From the NCBI RefSeq assembly GCF_949987515.2, contig NW_027192651.1, positions 62,001 through 126,000 of the forward strand: a DNA stretch of 64,000 nt, read 5' to 3'. The DNA comes from Delphinus delphis. Lineage: Eukaryota > Chordata > Mammalia > Artiodactyla > Delphinidae. The position numbers and the translations under genes are program-made. The number at the start of each line of letters is the position of its first letter. The first letter of the stretch is position 1. Below, one piece after another: positions 1 through 9,346 of this stretch. Below the pieces are notes generated by a model that saw nothing but the letters and a program-made list of their open reading frames with translations, was not told the DNA's origin and searched no databases.

Positions 1-1448
1 AAGGGCCATCTGAAAAAAGTGTAAAATCCATAAAGGCACGACAGGCCATGGAGAACTGGGAGCCTTCTTATGCTGATGGGCGGGATGTAAATTGCCAACA
101 GCCACTCTGGAGAAGTGTATGGTGTTTCCTGAAACATCTAAAAAACAAAGCAACAGAACCTAGGGCACTTCCACTTATGGTCCTATAGCTTAGGGAAATT
201 AAAATCAAAAAGACACAGCCACCCCAAAGTTTGGGACAGCTCTGTTTACAAGAACCTTGTTTACAGTACAAGTTCAATATCGCAGAAAGTGAAAAATGGA
301 TAAAGAACTTGTGGTACTTACGTACAATGCAATATCACTCAGCAATGAAATCTATGTCATCAGGCCCGTAGCAGCATAATGAGTGGATTCAGGTATGATG
401 ATTCGAACTGAAATAAGTCACACAGAAAAGAAACATCATAAGGTATCACTAATACACAGAATGTGAACTTGGCTACACATGAACTGAATTACAAAACAGA
501 ACAGTGTCTCAAGTTTAGAAAACCAACTTATGCTTGCTTAAGGGGGAAGGTGAGTTGGGGTGCTGCATAAAACCAGAGATTGAAATGAGCACAGATAAAG
601 TTCCTTAAGCCAAATATGGAATAGACAAGAGCTACTCCTTGCTCAACGAAATGGACTCAACACCCCATATTAAACGCCTAAGAATGTACCTGACTAGTAA
701 GTATCTTAAAACCTATGGATTGCTATGTCTCCAAAAGAGAATCAAGCGTGTGTACAGGGGCATAAACGCAGCAGTGATAGGATTGGAGAGGTTCGGTGAG
801 CAAATGAAGACCCTTTGAAGTCATATTGCATGGTACCCATTACACGGGTCTCAACTCTCCAGGTTTAAGGTATTCTTCCTTCAGCTAAAACATGCATGTG
901 GAACCCAGAGTATGATCAACCGTGTGAACGGGAGACGTGTTCAAATATGTCTCAGTTTTCCTCCCCTGGTACTCGGGTGCAACATTCCAGACGCTTTACT
1001 AACACTCTCCCCACTTGGAGAGTCAGCACCTTTAACCTCCTGTTTGGCCCCGTTTGCAATTTCTGCGGAAGATGAACAGGAATAGGGAGAACCAATGAGA
1101 GACTAGCTGGAGGTGTCTGGACGGGCAAATTTAACTCTCATTTCCCACCAGAAAGAGGAAATAACCAAAGGCTCAGCATGCCGTGCCTGAACCAGATTAG
1201 GGCCTGAAGCCATCCAGCGGTGTTGCAGCCAGCTCACAAGAAAACGAGTTGAAGAAAGGAGCTCAGGGGCACTGTAACTCACAAACCTGCAGAGTTATAA
1301 ATGACAGCTATCGTCCAAAAATAGACTGAAGTAAGGCTGCCAAGAGGACTTGAAAGCGGGGCAGAATTGCAGGAAACCGATTTCAGGAGGTAGACTGGAA
1401 TTGCATTGAAAGCATAGGAAAAGAGGCAGAACGTCCACAATGATGCAC
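1..1448 (+). repeat. Satellite unit 0 (partial, 5' cut by window edge)
   Basis: Lacks about the first 130 bases, including its palindrome. Looks divergent: CAGAAAAGAAAC is one A shorter than the usual form, with private forms CAGTGTCTCAAGTTTAG, ACACAGAATGTGAAC, AAGGGGGAAGG and CCAGAAAGAGG. It combines CCCGTAGCAGCATAATG of one haplotype with GGTATGATG of the other. Confidence 0.85.
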
Positions 1449-1520
1449 TTGGCCAAAAAGGGCGTATGCGTTTTTTCCTGAATATATTCAGGAAAAAACG
1501 CATACGCCCTTTTTGGCCAA
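1449..1520. mobile_element. 72-bp perfect palindrome, mariner-like MITE (reference copy)
   Basis: Two 36-bp arms are exact reverse complements with no spacer; the centre is GAATA|TATTC. Arms begin TTGGCCAAAAAGGGCGTATG and end at TTTTTGGCCAA. The outer TTGGCCAAAAAG and the inner run of T followed by CC resemble, from memory, the terminal repeats of cetartiodactyl mariner elements, whose MITE forms are near-perfect palindromes of about 80 bp. On the right the sequence continues CCAAG, or CCCAG in some copies, similar to the mariner end. The left flank has diverged (GCAC before TTGG). No transposase sequence is present. As DNA it could extrude a cruciform; as RNA it would fold into a 36-bp hairpin. 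The same element is the first 72 (or 73) bases of every unit listed here; 28 of 40 copies are perfect. Confidence 0.85.
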
Positions 1521-1524
1521 CCAA

Positions 1525-2330
1525 GCAAGCTTGCAAAGGAAATCTGCACTACAATGAAGTCTCACTTCCCCCCGGTCAAAAGGGCCATCTGAAAAAAGTG
1601 TAAAATCCAGAAAGGCAGGAGAGGCCATGGAGAACTGGGAGCCTTGTTATGCTGATGGGCGGGATGTAAATTGCCAACAGACACTCGGGAGAAGTGTATG
1701 GTGTTTCCTGAAACATCGAAAAAACAAAGCAACTGAGCCTAGGGCACTTCCACTTATGGTCCTATAGCTTAGGGAAATTAAAATCAAAAAGACACAGCCA
1801 CCCCAAAGTTTGGGACGCCTCTGTTTACAAGAACCTCGTTTACAGTACAAGTTCAACATCGCAGAAAGTGAAAAATGGATAAAGAAGTTGTGGTATTTAC
1901 TTACAAAGCAATATCACTCAGCAATGAAATCTATGTCATCAGGCCCTTAGCAGCACAATGAGTGGATTCAGGTATGATGATTCTAACTGAAATAAGTCAC
2001 ACAGAAAAAGAAACATCATAAGATATCAGTAATACACGGAATGTAAACTTGGCTACACAGGAACTGAATTACAGAACAGAACAGGGTCTCAAATTTAGAA
2101 AACCAACTTATGCTTGCTTAAGGGGAAAGGTGAGTTGGGGTGCTGCATAAAACCAGAGATTGAAATGAGCACAGATAAAGTTCCTTAGGCCAAATATGGA
2201 ATAGACAAGAGCTACTCCTTGCTCAACGAAATGGACTCAACACCGCATATTAAACGCCTAAGAATGTACCTGACTAGTAAGTATCTTAAAACCTATGGAT
2301 TGCTATGTCTCCGAAAGAGAATCAAGCATG
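1525..2330 (+). mobile_element. Decayed LINE-1 3' region downstream of the palindrome (reference copy)
   Basis: Reading the + strand, successive stretches match mammalian L1 3' sequence in the right order. ACTACAATGAAGTCTCAC (L1 ACTACAATGAGGTATCAC) comes first, then GGGCCATCTGAAAAAAGT, GATGTAAATTGCCAACAG, ATCAAAAAGACACAGCCACC followed by CCAAAGTTTG, TGGATAAAGAAGTTGTGG, TATCACTCAGCAATGAAA, CTGAAATAAGTCACACAGAA, GATATCAGTAATACACGGAA and an A/G-rich AAGGGGAAAGGTGAG. Similarity seems to fade into the L1 3' UTR after about 2170 and I lose it by about 2330. The element is 5'-truncated and full of substitutions, so it encodes nothing. It recurs at the same place in all units. The comparison is from memory; RepeatMasker would settle the subfamily and edges. 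Confidence 0.8.
1876..1929 (+). pseudogene. Relic of LINE-1 ORF2-like reading frame (reference copy)
   Basis: Frame 1 from TGG at 1876 reads WIKKLWYLLTKQYHSAMK, recognisably the tryptophan-rich motif near the end of L1 ORF2 (WIKK-W...T.(E/Q)Y..A.K). Flanking codons in this frame do not form a long open frame, so this is a fossil, not a gene. In other units the motif varies at single residues. It helps to fix the strand of the LINE-1 insertion as +. Confidence 0.7.
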
Positions 2331-2930
2331 TGTACAGGGGCATAAACGCAGCAGTGATAGGATTGGAGAGGTTCGGTGAGCAAATGAAGACCCTTTGAAG
2401 TCATATTGCATGGTACCCATTCCACGGGTTTCAACTACCCAGGTTTAAGGTATTCTTCCTTCAGCTAAAACATGCATGTGGAACCTAGAGTATGATCAAC
2501 CATGTGATCGGGAGACGTGTTTAAATATGTCTCAGTTTTCCTCCCCTGGTACTCGGGTGCAACATTCCAGACGCTTTACTAACACTCTCCCCACTTGGAG
2601 AGTCAGTCCCTTTAACCTCCTGTTTGGCCCAGTTTGCAATTTCTGCGGAAGATGAACAGGAATAGCGAGAACCAATGAGAGGCTAGCTGGAGGTGTCTGG
2701 ACGGGCAAATTTAACTCTCATTTCCCACCAGGAAGAGGAATTAACCAAAGGCTCACCATGCCGGGCCGGAACCAGATTAGGGCCTGAAGCCATCCTGCGG
2801 TGTTGCGGCCAGGTCACAAGAAAGCGAGTTGAAGAAAGGAGCTCAGGGGCACTGTAATTCACAAACCTGCAGAGTTATAAATGACAGCTATCGTCCAAAA
2901 ATAGACTGAAGTAAGGCTGCCAAGAGGACT
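2331..2930. other. Unassigned ~600-bp segment of the unit (reference copy)
   Basis: I recognise no gene or transposon here. Visible elements are a 10-bp palindrome ACATGCATGT, a small stem CTCTCC/GGAGAG with a 6-base loop, an isolated CCAAT about 200 bases before a TATAAAT, and a GAGCTC site. CCAAT and TATAAAT are too far apart for a standard core promoter. The segment differs between unit types at clustered sites, for example TTTTCCTCCCCTGG against TTTTCGTACCCTGG, and GTCAGCGCC against GTCAGTCCC, which serve as haplotype markers. It could be older L1 or LTR sequence diverged beyond recognition by eye. Confidence 0.6.
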
Positions 2931-3028
2931 TGAAAGCGGGGCAGAATTGCAGGAAACCGATTTCAGGAGGTAGACTGGAATTGCATTGAAAGCATAGGAA
3001 AAGAGGCAGAACGTCCACAATGATGCAC
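2931..3028 (+). mobile_element. LINE-1-like sequence immediately upstream of the palindrome (reference copy)
   Basis: GGGGCAGAATTGCAGGAAAC followed by CGATTTC resembles the L1 stretch GGGCAGAAGACC...ACATTTC. GGAAAAGAGGCAGAACGTCC followed by ACAATGATG resembles L1 GAAAAGATGCTCAACATCAC followed by TAATCAT. In L1 this piece lies directly before the one found to the right of the palindrome, which implies the palindrome split one L1 fragment. Similarity is weaker than on the right side, so this call is less certain. Confidence 0.55.
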
Positions 3029-4608
3029 TTGGCCAAAAAGGGCGTATGCGTTTTTTCCTGAATATATTCAGGAAAAAACGCATACGCCCTTTTTGGCCAA
3101 CCAAGCAAGCTTGCAAAGGAAATCTGCACTACAATGAAGTCTCACTTCCCCCCGGTCAAAAGGGCCATCTGAAAAAAGTGTAAAATCCAGAAAGGCAGGA
3201 CAGGCCATGGAGAACTGGGAGCCTTGTTATGCTGATGGGCGGGATGTAAATTGCCAACAACCACTCGGGAGAAGTGTATGGTGTTTCCTGAAACATCTAA
3301 AAAACAAAGCAACAGAACCTAGGGCACTTCCACTTATGGTCCTATAGCTTAGGGAAATTAAAATCAAAAAGACACAGCCACCCCAAAGTTTGGAACGGCT
3401 CTGTTTACAAGAACCTCGTTTACAGTACAAGTTCAACATCGCAGAAAGTGAAAAATGGAGAAAGAAGTTGTGGTATTTACTTACAAAGCAATATCACTCA
3501 GCAATGAAATCTGTGTCATCACGCCCTTAGCAGCACAATGAGTGGATTCAGGTATGATGATTCTAACTGAAATAAGTCACACAGAAAAAGAAACATCATA
3601 AGATATCAGTAATACACGGAATGTAAACTTGGCTACACAGGAACTGAATTACAGAACAGAACAGGGTCTCAAATTTAGAAAACCAACTTATGCTTGCTTA
3701 AGGGGAAAGGTGAGTTGGGGTGCTGCATAAAACCAGAGATTGAAATAGGCACAGATAAAGTTCCTTAAGCCAAATATGGAATAGACAAGAGCTACTCCTT
3801 GCTCAACGAAATGGACTCAACACCGCATATTAAACGCCTAAGAATGTACCTGACTAGTAAGTATCTTAAAACCTATGGATTGCTATGTCTCCGAAAGAGA
3901 ATCAAGCATGTGTACAGGGGCATAAACGCAGCAGTGATAGGATTGGAGAGGTTCGGCGAGCAAATGAAGACCCTTTGAAGTCATATTGCATGGTACCCAT
4001 TCCACGGGTTTCAACTACCCAGGTTTTAGGTATTCTTCCTTCAGCTAAAACATGCATGTGGAACCCAGAGTATGATCAACCATGTGATCGGGAGACGTGT
4101 TCAAATATGTCTCAGTTTTCCTCCCCTGGTACTCGGGTGCAACATTCCAGACGCTTTACTAACACTCTCCCCACTTGGAGAGTCAGCACCTTTAACCTCC
4201 TGTTTGGCCCAGTTTGCAATTTCTGCGGAAGATGAACAGGAATAGCGAGAACCAATGAGAGACTAGCTGGAGGTGTCTGGACGGGCAAATTTAACTCTCA
4301 TTTCCCACCAGGAAGAGGAAATAACCAAAGGCTCAGCGTGCCGTGCCGGAACCAGATTAGGGCCTGAAGCCATCCTGCGGTGTTGCGGCCAGCTCACAAG
4401 AAAGCGAGTTGAAGAAAGGACCTCAGGGGCACTGTAATTCACAAACCTGCAGAGTTATAAATGACAGCTATCGTCCAAAAATATACTGAAGTAAGCCTGC
4501 CAAGAGGACTTGAAAGCGGGGCAGAATTGCAGGAAACCGATTTCAGGAGGTAGACTGGAATTGCATTGAAAGCATAGGAAAAGAGGCAGAACGTCCACAA
4601 TGATGCAC
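3029..4608 (+). repeat. Satellite unit 2 (1580 bp)
   Basis: Perfect palindrome. Markers shared with unit 4: ATGGAGAAAGAAG, GTCATCACGCCC, TTGAAATAGGCAC, GGTTCGGCGAG, CCAGGTTTTAGG. An incidental + frame at 3885-4235 stays open because TTTTAGG replaces TTTAAGG; I do not regard it as a gene. Confidence 0.9.
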
Positions 4609-6187
4609 TTGGCCAAAAAGGGCGTATGCGTTTTTTCCTGAATATATTCAGGAAAAAACGCATACGCCCTTTTTGGCCAACCAAGCAAGCTTGCAAAGGA
4701 AATCTGCACTACAATGAAGTTTCACTTCCCCCCGGTCAAAAGGGCCATCTGAAAAAAGTGTAAAATCCAGAAAGGCAGGACAGGCCATGGAGAACTGGGA
4801 GCCTTGTTATGCTGATGGGCGGGATGTAAATTGCCAACAGACACTCGGGAGAAGTGTATGGTGTTTCCTGAAACATCTAAAAAACAAAGCAACAGAACCT
4901 AGGGCACTTCCACTTATGGTCCTATAGCTTAGGGAAATTAAAATCAAAAAGACACAGCCACCCCAAATTTGGGACTCCTCTGTTTACAAGAACCTCGTTT
5001 ACCGTACAAGTTCAATATCACAGAAAGTGAAAAATGGATAAAGAACTTGTGGTACTTACGTACAATGCAGTATCACTCAGCAATGAAATCTATGTCATCA
5101 GGCCCGTAGCAGCATAATGAGTGGATTCAGGTACGATGATTCTAACTGAAATAAGTCACACAGAAAAAGAAACATCATAAGATATCACTAATACACGGAA
5201 TGTAAACTTGGCTACACAGGAACTGCATTCCAAAACAGAACAGGGTCTCAAATTTAGAAAACCAACTTATGCTTGCTTAAGGGGAAAGGTGAGTTGGGGT
5301 GCTGCATAAAACCAGAGATTGAAATGAGCACAGATAAAGTTCCTTAGGCCAAATATGGAATAGACAAGAGCTACTCCTTGCTCAACGAAATGGACTCAAC
5401 ACCGCATATTAAACGCCTAAGAATGTACCTGACTAGTAAGTATCTTAAAACCTATGGATTGCTATGTCTCCGAAAGAGAATCAAGCATGTGTACAGGGGC
5501 ATAAACGCAGCAGTGATAGGATTGGAGAGGTTCGGTGAGCAAATGAAGACCCTTTGAAGTCATATTGCATGGCACCCATTCCACGGGTTTCAACTACCCA
5601 GGTTTAAGGTATTCTTCCTTCAGCTAAAACATGCATGTGGAACCTAGAGTATGATCAACCATGTGATCGGGAGACGTGTTTAAATATGTCTCAGTTTTCC
5701 TCCCCTGGTACTCGGGTGCAACATTCCAGACGCTTTACTAACACTCTCCCCACTTGGAGAGTCAGTCCCTTTAACCTCCTGTTTGGCCCAGTTTGCAATT
5801 TCTGCGGAAGATGAACAGGAATAGCGAGAACCAATGAGAGGCTAGCTGGAGGTGTCTGGACGGGCAAATTTAACTCTCATTTCCCACCAGGAAGAGGAAT
5901 TAACCAAAGGCTCACCATGCCGGGCCGGAACCAGATTAGGGCCTGAAGCCATCCTGCGGTGTTGCGGCCAGGTCACAAGAAAGCGAGTTGAAGAAAGGAG
6001 CTCAGGGGCACTGTAATTCACAAACCTGCAGAGTTATAAATGACAGCTATCGTCCAAAAATAGACTGAAGTAAGGCTGCCAAGAGGACTTGAAAGCGGGG
6101 CAGAATTGCAGGAAACCGATTTCAGGAGGTAGACTGGAATTGCATTGAAAGCATAGGAAAAGAGGCAGAACGTCCACAATGATGCAC
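4609..6187 (+). repeat. Satellite unit 3 (1579 bp, mosaic)
   Basis: Perfect palindrome. Up to about 5240 it carries the Y haplotype (CAGTATCACTC, CCCGTAGCAGCATAATG, GGTACGATG, CTGCATTCC); beyond about 5260 it matches unit 1 (TTAGGCC, GTTTAAATATG). The switch lies inside the LINE-1 part. One base is lost in CACCCCAAATTTGGG. Confidence 0.9.
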
Positions 6188-7767
6188 TTGGCCAAAAAGG
6201 GCGTATGCGTTTTTTCCTGAATATATTCAGGAAAAAACGCATACGCCCTTTTTGGCCAACCAAGCAAGCTTGCAAAGGAAATCTGCACTACAATGAAGTC
6301 TCACTTCCCCCCGGTCAAAAGGGCCATCTGAAAAAAGTGTAAAATCCAGAAAGGCAGGACAGGCCATGGAGAACTGGGAGCCTTGTTATGCTGATGGGCG
6401 GGATGTAAATTGCCAATAGACACTCCGGAGAAGTGTATGGTGTTTCCTGAAACATCTAAAAAACAAAGCAACAGAGCCTAGGGCACTGCCACTTATGGTC
6501 CTATAGCTTAGGGAAATTAAAATCAAAAAGACACAGCCACCCCAAAGTTTGGAACGGCTCTGTTAACAAGAACCTCGTTTACAGTACAAGTTCAACATCG
6601 CAGAAAGTGAAAAATGGAGAAAGAAGTTGTGGTATTTACTTACAAAGCAATATCACTCAGCAATGAAATCTGTGTCATCACGCCCTTAGCAGCACAATGA
6701 GTGGATTCAGGTATGATGATTCTAACTGAAATAAGTCACACAGAAAAAGAAACATCATAAGATATCAGTAATACACGGAATGTAAACTTGGCTACACAGG
6801 AACTGAATTACAGAACAGAACAGGGTCTCAAATTTAGAAAACCAACTTATGCTTGCTTAAGGGGAAAGGTGAGTTGGGGTGCTGCATAAAACCAGAGATT
6901 GAAATAGGCACAGATAAAGTTCCTTAAGCCAAATATGGAATAGACAAGAGCTACTCCTTGCTCAACGAAATGGACTCAACACCGCATATTAAACGCCTAA
7001 GAATGTACCTGACTAGTAAGTATCTTAAAACCTATGGATTGCTATGTCTCCGAAAGAGAATCAAGCATGTGTACAGGGGCATAAACGCAGCAGTGATAGG
7101 ATTGGAGAGGTTCGGCGAGCAAATGAAGACCCTTTGAAGTCATATTGCATGGTACCCATTCCACGGGTTTCAACTACCCAGGTTTTAGGTATTCTTCCTT
7201 CAGCTAAAACATGCATGTGGAACCCAGAGTATGATCAACCATGTGATCGGGAGACGTGTTCAAATATGTCTCAGTTTTCCTCCCCTGGTACTCGGGTGCA
7301 ACATTCCAGACGCTTTACTAACACTCTCCCCACTTGGAGAGTCAGCACCTTTAACCTCCTGTTTGGCCCAGTTTGCAATTTCTGCGGAAGATGAACAGGA
7401 ATAGCGAGAACCAATGAGAGACTAGCTGGAGGTGTCTGGACGGGCAAATTTAACTCTCATTTCCCACCAGGAAGAGGAATTAACCAAAGGCTCAGCGTGC
7501 CATGCCGGAACCAGATTAGGGCCTGAAGCCATCCTGCGGTGTTGCGGCCAGCTTACAAGAAAGCGAGTTGAAGAAAGGAGCTCAGGGGCACTGTAATTCA
7601 CAAACCTGCAGAGTTATAAATGACAGCTATCGTCCAAAAATAGACTGAAGTAAGGCTGCCAAGAGGACTTGAAAGCGGGGCAGAATTGCAGGAAACCGAT
7701 TTCAGGAGGTAGACTGGAATTGCATTGAAAGCATAGGAAAAGAGGCAGAACGTCAACAATGATGCAC
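6188..7767 (+). repeat. Satellite unit 4 (1580 bp)
   Basis: Perfect palindrome. Repeats the marker set of unit 2 at an offset of 3159. Private variants: CCAATAGACACTCC, TCTGTTAACAAG. Its last bases carry GTCAACAATG in place of GTCCACAATG, which recurs at the end of unit 10. Confidence 0.9.
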
Positions 7768-9346
7768 TTGGCCAAAAAGGGCGTATGCGTTTTTTCCTGA
7801 ATATATTCAGGAAAAAACGCATACGCCCTTTTTGGCCAACCAAGCAAGCTTGCAAAGGAAATCTGCACTACAATGAAGTCTCACTTCCCCCCGGTCAAAA
7901 GGGCCATCTGAAAAAAGTGTAAAATCCAGAAAGGCAGGACAGGCCATGGAGAACTGGGAGCCTTGTTATGCTGATGGGCGGGATGTAAATTGCCAACAGA
8001 CACTCGGGAGAAGTGTATGGTGTTTCCTGAAACATCTAAAAAACAAAGCAACAGAGCCTAGGGCACTTCCACTTATGGTCCTATAGCTTAGGAAAATTAA
8101 AATCAAAAAGACACAGCCACCCCAAAGTTTGGGACGCCTCCGTTTACACAAACCCCGTTTACCGTACAAATTCAATATCACAGAAAGTGAAAAATGGATA
8201 AAGAACTTGTGGTACTTACGTACAATGCAGTATCACTCAGCAATGAAATCTATGTCATCAGGCCCGTAGCAGCATAATGAGTGGATTCAGGTACGATGAT
8301 TCTAACTGAAATAAGTCACACAGAAAAAGAAACATCATAAGATATCAGTAATACACGGAATGTAAACTTGGCTACACAGGAACTGCATTCCAAAACAGAA
8401 CAGGGTCTCAAATTAAAAAACCAACTTATGCTTGCTTAAGGGGAAAGGTGAGTTGGGGTGCTGCATAAAACCAGAGATTGAAATGAGCACAGATAAAGTT
8501 CCTTAAGCCAAATATGGAATAGACAAGAGCTACTCCTTGCTCAACGAAATGGACTCAACACCGCATATTAAACGCCTAAGAATGTACCTGACTAGTAAGT
8601 ATCTTAAAACCTATGGATTGCTATGTCTCCGAAAGAGAATCAAGCATGTGTACAGGGGCATAAACGCAGCAGTGATAGGATTGGAGAGGTTCGGTGAGCA
8701 AATGAAGACCCTTTGAAGTCATATTGCATGGTACCCATTACACGGGTCTTAACTCTCCAGGTTTAAGGTATTCTTCCTTCAGCTAAAACCTGCATGTGGA
8801 ACCCAGAGTATGATCAACCATGTGAACGGTAGACGTGTTCAAATATGTCTCAGTTTTCCTCCCCTGGTACTCGGGTGCAACATTCCAGACGCTTTACTAA
8901 CACTCTCCCGACTTGGAGAGTCAGCGCCTTTAACCTCCTGTTTGGCCAAGTTTGCAATTTCTGCGGAAGATGAACAGGAATAGCGAGAACCAATGAGAGA
9001 CTAGCTGGAGGTGTCTGGACGGGCAAATTTAACTCTCATTTCCCACCAGGAAGAGGAAATAAGCAAAGGCTCAGCATGCCGTGCCGGAACCAGATTAGGG
9101 CCTGAAGCCATCCTGCGGTGTTGCGGCCAGCTCACAAGAAAGCGAGTTGAAGAAAGGAGCTCAGGGGCACTGTAATTCACAAACCTGCAGAGTTATAAAT
9201 GACAGCTATCTTCCAAAAATATACTGAAGTAAGCCTGCCAAGAGGACTTGAAAGCGGGGCAGAATTGCAGGAAACCGATTTCAGGAGGTAGACTGGAATT
9301 GCATTGAAAGCATAGGAAAAGAGGCAGAACGTCCACAATGATGCAC
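7768..9346 (+). repeat. Satellite unit 5, type A (1579 bp)
   Basis: Perfect palindrome. Type A markers: TTAGGAAAATTAAAATC, CCTCCGTTTACACAAACCCC, AAATTAAAAAACCAAC. Y haplotype in the LINE-1 part. Matched by unit 11 at an offset of 9479. Confidence 0.9.

Larger units (their letters stand above)
1449..3028 (+). repeat. Satellite unit 1 (1580 bp)
   Basis: Perfect palindrome. Markers: TTCCTTAGGCCAAAT, ACGTGTTTAAATATG, CTCACCATGCCGGGCC. The second half is matched by unit 3. Private base: AACATCGAAAAAAC where most units have AACATCTAAAAAAC. Confidence 0.9.
1449..7767 (+). repeat. Higher-order repeat: two dimers, period 3159
   Basis: Unit 2 recurs as unit 4, and the second half of unit 1 recurs in unit 3, with several shared private markers in each case. 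The repeat starts inside unit 3 at about 5260, since the first part of unit 3 belongs to another haplotype. So the duplicated block is out of phase with the palindrome. Confidence 0.75.

Noticed and set aside
68..277. Recurrent minus-strand frame of about 70 codons with a hydrophobic stretch
   Set aside because: It is the antisense of the LINE-1-like segment (Phe/Leu/Ile-rich because the + strand is A-rich). There is no family match and the start shifts between copies.
785..800. RNA polymerase III B-box-like GGTTCGGTGAG with an A-box-like TAGCTTAGGGA
   Set aside because: The B box matches only its first half and the two motifs are about 600 bp apart, so no tRNA- or SINE-like promoter is supported.
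1005..1302. CCAAT and TATAAAT as a promoter in the unassigned segment
   Set aside because: They lie about 200 bp apart, far from standard spacing, and are short enough to occur by chance.
1279..1549. Recurrent overlapping minus-strand open frames of 84 and 85 codons in almost every unit
   Set aside because: Two overlapping frames run across the palindrome and the antisense of LINE-1-like sequence. Their 'conservation' is only repeat homogenisation. Differences among copies fall freely on amino-acid-changing positions and some copies are truncated or shifted. There is no known domain.
3885..4235. 116-codon + frame in units 2 and 4, and shorter relatives in other units
   Set aside because: Open only where single-base variants remove a stop (TTTTAGG for TTTAAGG). 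It spans unrelated parts of the unit and is closed in most copies.
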